From Cladopsammia gracilis (taxonomy: Eukaryota; Cnidaria; Anthozoa; Scleractinia; Dendrophylliidae): a stretch of DNA of 64,000 nt. Each line of letters starts with the position of its first letter. The stretch's first letter is position 1. Shown one piece after another: positions 61,673 through 64,000 of this stretch. The position numbers and the translations under genes were made by a program. The notes beneath the pieces are model-generated. The model saw only the letters and a list, made by a program, of their open reading frames with translations, was not told where the DNA came from and did no database searches. The DNA is taken from positions 300,001-364,000 of the forward strand of contig JAJGOT010000003.1 in NCBI GenBank assembly GCA_022457155.1, given 5' to 3'.

Positions 61673-63534
61673 ATGGCCGCAGAGCAACGACCGCGAGATG
61701 TGCAATATCCTCAGGCAGTCGAACCTCAAGCCGAACCAGCGCCGCTGGTAGTAGCGCCAAACCAGCCGCCTCCGGCTGAGCGACAGGAGCAACCTCAGCC
61801 TGCAGGACGAGTAGAAGGGGAAAGAGAGGGAAACGTCGAACTAGAGGTAATTTAAGACACGTGGAATTTACATTTTCTCATTCTGTTAGTTGTTTACATA
61901 GTCGTTAAAATTCGTGTTTCTGACCGAGAAGAACTCGTTTCACTGTGCTTGTTTAGTCCTGGTTTGCTGTGCTGCATTCAGTCATTGTTTGGAGAGTTAA
62001 AATGTTGTATTCTTATCCTTCGCGGTTGTTTCGTTAACTTTATCCTCGTATAAGTTTTGTCTCCTCGTTCGTTATCGTCGATACATTATGTTAATACATT
62101 TATAATTATGGAATATTCTCCAGGTTGTATTCAGTAGTTTTAAAGGTCGGCGTAATGGTATTTATTTATATTCCTGTGGTTTCATTTAGATTCGAGTAGG
62201 CGTTTAGCCCACTCAGTATTTATTCCGATAAATTAAGTGTGGTCGCGGTCGACCAATAAGTTAAGTGTGGTCGCGGTCGACCAATAAATTAAGTGTGGTC
62301 GCGGTCGACCAATGATTAAGCGTGGTCGCGGTCGATCGATAAATTAAGTGTTGTCGCGGTCGACTAATAACTTGAGTGTGGTCGCGCTCGACTAATAAAT
62401 TAAGTGTGGTCGCGGTCGACTAATACGTTAAGTGTGGTCGCTGTCGACTGAATGTAAGGGTGGTCGCGGTCGACCAATAAATTAAGTGTGGTCGCGGTCG
62501 ACCAATAAATTGAGTGTGGTCGCGGTCGACCAATAAATTAAGTGTGGTCGCGGTCGACCAGTAGATTAAGTGTGGTCGCGGTCGACCAATGGATTAAGTG
62601 TGGTCGCGGTCGACCAATAAAGTCTGGTCGCTGTCGACCGAATGTAATTGGGGTCGCGGTCGACCAATAAATTAAGTATGGTCGCGGTCGACCAATAAAT
62701 TAAGTGTGGTCGTGGTCGACTACTGACATCAAATGTGGTCGCTGTCGACCGAATGTAAGTATGGTCGCGGTCGACCGAATGTAAGTGTGGTCGCGGTCGA
62801 CTAATACATTAAGTGTGGTCGCGGTCGACCAATAAAAGTGTCGTCGCGGTCGACCAGTAAAAGTGTGGTCGGGGTCGACCACGAACAATTGACAGGGCCC
62901 GAGTGGACTGAGAGAACTGTATGGCAAGTGTCTTAGTGCGCATTTTTGTGTTTTGTAGAACCTGAAGAGAGAGCTCCAAACTTTGAAAAAGAGTATGGAG
63001 GATATGACAAAACCTACGGTGGCGACGCTAAGGAAGAAGGCTATGGATTACACGCACAGGCCGCTGACTGATTTCAATAAATTTGAAGCCCTGGAGATGC
63101 TGGAAAATTTGGAACATGGGGCAAGAGACAGCCGGGATGAGAAGGCAGAGTACTACCGTGTCGCCTGCCAGACGGCGAGAATAAAGATTGATTACCCCAA
63201 GGAACATTTCAGGTCCCTTTTGTCACGCCTCCTGGGGGACAAGGATCACCAGACGGTGTTTGAGGCGGTCGCGAAGGTGGAGAAATCCATGGCCAAATGG
63301 CGAGGTTCCGGCGAGCAATGGCGAGGCCCCGGTGGGCAATGGCGAGGCTCCGGCGACCGCATGAGTACATCCTACGGCGGGTGGCCCAGGAGGAATGGAC
63401 CGGGCCCCAGGTGTTACTACTGTGATAGGGTGGGCCACATCGCGGCTAATTGCTTTAATAAGAGGAGAGATCAGCGCCCGGGCCCTTATCGCCGGTACCA
63501 GCCGACGAAAAATGAGGCTCCAAAAGACCAATAG
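61673..63534 (+). CDS. CCHC zinc-knuckle protein, two exons, 249 residues
   Basis: Exons 61673-61846 (58 codons) and 62959-63534 (191 codons plus stop) join in phase 0 through GAG/gtaatt and tttgtag/AAC. Exon 1 is Pro/Glu/Gln-rich (MAAEQRPRDVQ...) and probably disordered. Exon 2 starts with a helical, charged stretch (LKRELQTLKKSMEDM), then about 80 residues of likely helix. Three QWRGxG-type repeats follow, then one zinc knuckle CYYCDRVGHIAANC (C-x2-C-x4-H-x4-C, residues 210-223) and an Arg-rich end. Such knuckles bind single-stranded nucleic acid. The organisation resembles a retroelement gag without pol, so a domesticated gag or a gag from a nearby broken element is possible. No RT or LTR is seen within the window. 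Confidence 0.8.
62225..62885. repeat. 28-bp satellite with GGTCGACC core, about 23 copies, inside intron
   Basis: Units are AATTAAGTGTGGTCGCGGTC plus GACCAATA, varying 24-30 bp. Nearly every unit keeps the palindrome GGTCGACC or a one-base variant. The array fills most of the 1112-bp intron of the CCHC gene and is far richer in CpG than its flanks. Confidence 0.97.
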
Positions 63535-63684
63535 GGAGCGCACAACGATGGGATTGGGACATAGCGTCTATTTCTAAATGATAATAATGTTTAGACGATC
63601 ATGTAGTGCCGTAACATATTTAAGAGAATTAAATAATCTAGGACCGACTGAATACTCCTGTGTGATAATAGCATGTGTGGATCT

Positions 63685-63690
63685 AATAAA
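63685..63690 (+). terminator. Polyadenylation signal of CCHC gene
   Basis: AATAAA 151 bp after the stop codon; a second one lies near 63830. Confidence 0.6.
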
Positions 63691-64000
63691 GGAGGAAGCC
63701 CTCAGTGATTGTGCAAACTGATATATGTTGTATTTTGTATGATTTTACCCCCACGCTTTACTTGTCATGGGAATCAGGGGGAAAGAGGCTCGAGGAGCTC
63801 TCTAGATTGCCTGGTACGTTGTCATGGCAATAAATAATTTCGGTTTTGTTCATTAATTTATGAGCTTCACATAATAACGCTCTGCGCAGCCACGGGGAGA
63901 TGGGAGTTTTGAAAACTGGCTTCAAAACAGCCTCCCGGTCATACTGGGTCGGAACTGCCGTCTCTCCGCTGGTTTGCACGGGACTTCTTTGTTTCTCGTT
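63691..64000. other. Right-edge sequence, nothing assigned
   Basis: Contains a short hairpin (GTTTTGAAAACTGGCTTCAA AAC region near 63910). A 73-codon minus-strand frame has no recognisable domain. Confidence 0.4.

Overview
The window reads as nuclear DNA of an anthozoan cnidarian, most likely a stony coral. It is AT-rich and intron-rich, and packed with short inverted-repeat elements, tRNA-derived SINEs, Penelope-like, LINE and DIRS-like remnants and minisatellites of the kinds seen in coral genomes. There are no bacterial features. The species cannot be fixed from the sequence alone.

Layout. (1) 860-12871, minus strand: ten consecutive exons of an nNOS-type nitric oxide synthase. All splice junctions have GT/AG ends and compatible phases. 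They encode an N-terminal PDZ domain, a beta-finger-like extension, a possible dynein-light-chain (LC8) site, the zinc cysteines and most of the haem oxygenase domain. The rest of the gene (end of oxygenase, calmodulin site, reductase) lies beyond the left edge. The introns hold MITEs, SINE pieces, a near-perfect 143-bp palindrome and a 1-kb nested foldback. (2) 12.9-22 kb: intergenic, with LINE remnants, SINEs and foldback elements. (3) 22.2-30.1 kb: a direct segmental duplication of about 1.4 kb of unique sequence plus a shared host MITE and 107-bp repeats. Each copy carries its own later insertions, so each is the empty-site control for the other. (4) 30-50 kb: an element with a 44-bp minisatellite inside inverted termini, a Penelope-like endonuclease end followed by an intact-looking hammerhead ribozyme motif, a LINE fragment, and several MITEs including two inverted copies of a 0.4-kb family. 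(5) 51-54.2 kb, minus strand: a single-exon orphan gene for a 255-residue secreted or membrane-anchored protein, a decayed copy of it, and a nine-unit 107-bp array. (6) 55-60.7 kb: a SINE whose anticodon-arm region has become a 21-bp minisatellite, hairpin elements, and a decayed tyrosine-recombinase element. (7) 61.5-63.7 kb, plus strand: a two-exon gene for a 249-residue CCHC zinc-knuckle protein, whose intron holds about 23 copies of a 28-bp satellite containing GGTCGACC.

The three host genes (NOS, orphan protein, CCHC protein) have no evident shared pathway. One link is physical: about 130 bp matching the upstream region of the orphan gene lies inside a NOS intron. The most interesting items are the vertebrate-like N-terminus of the NOS, the orphan secreted protein family, the hammerhead motifs of Penelope-like origin, a recurrent GGCTC/GAGCC stem-loop motif of unknown class, and the nested insertions whose empty sites are preserved nearby.
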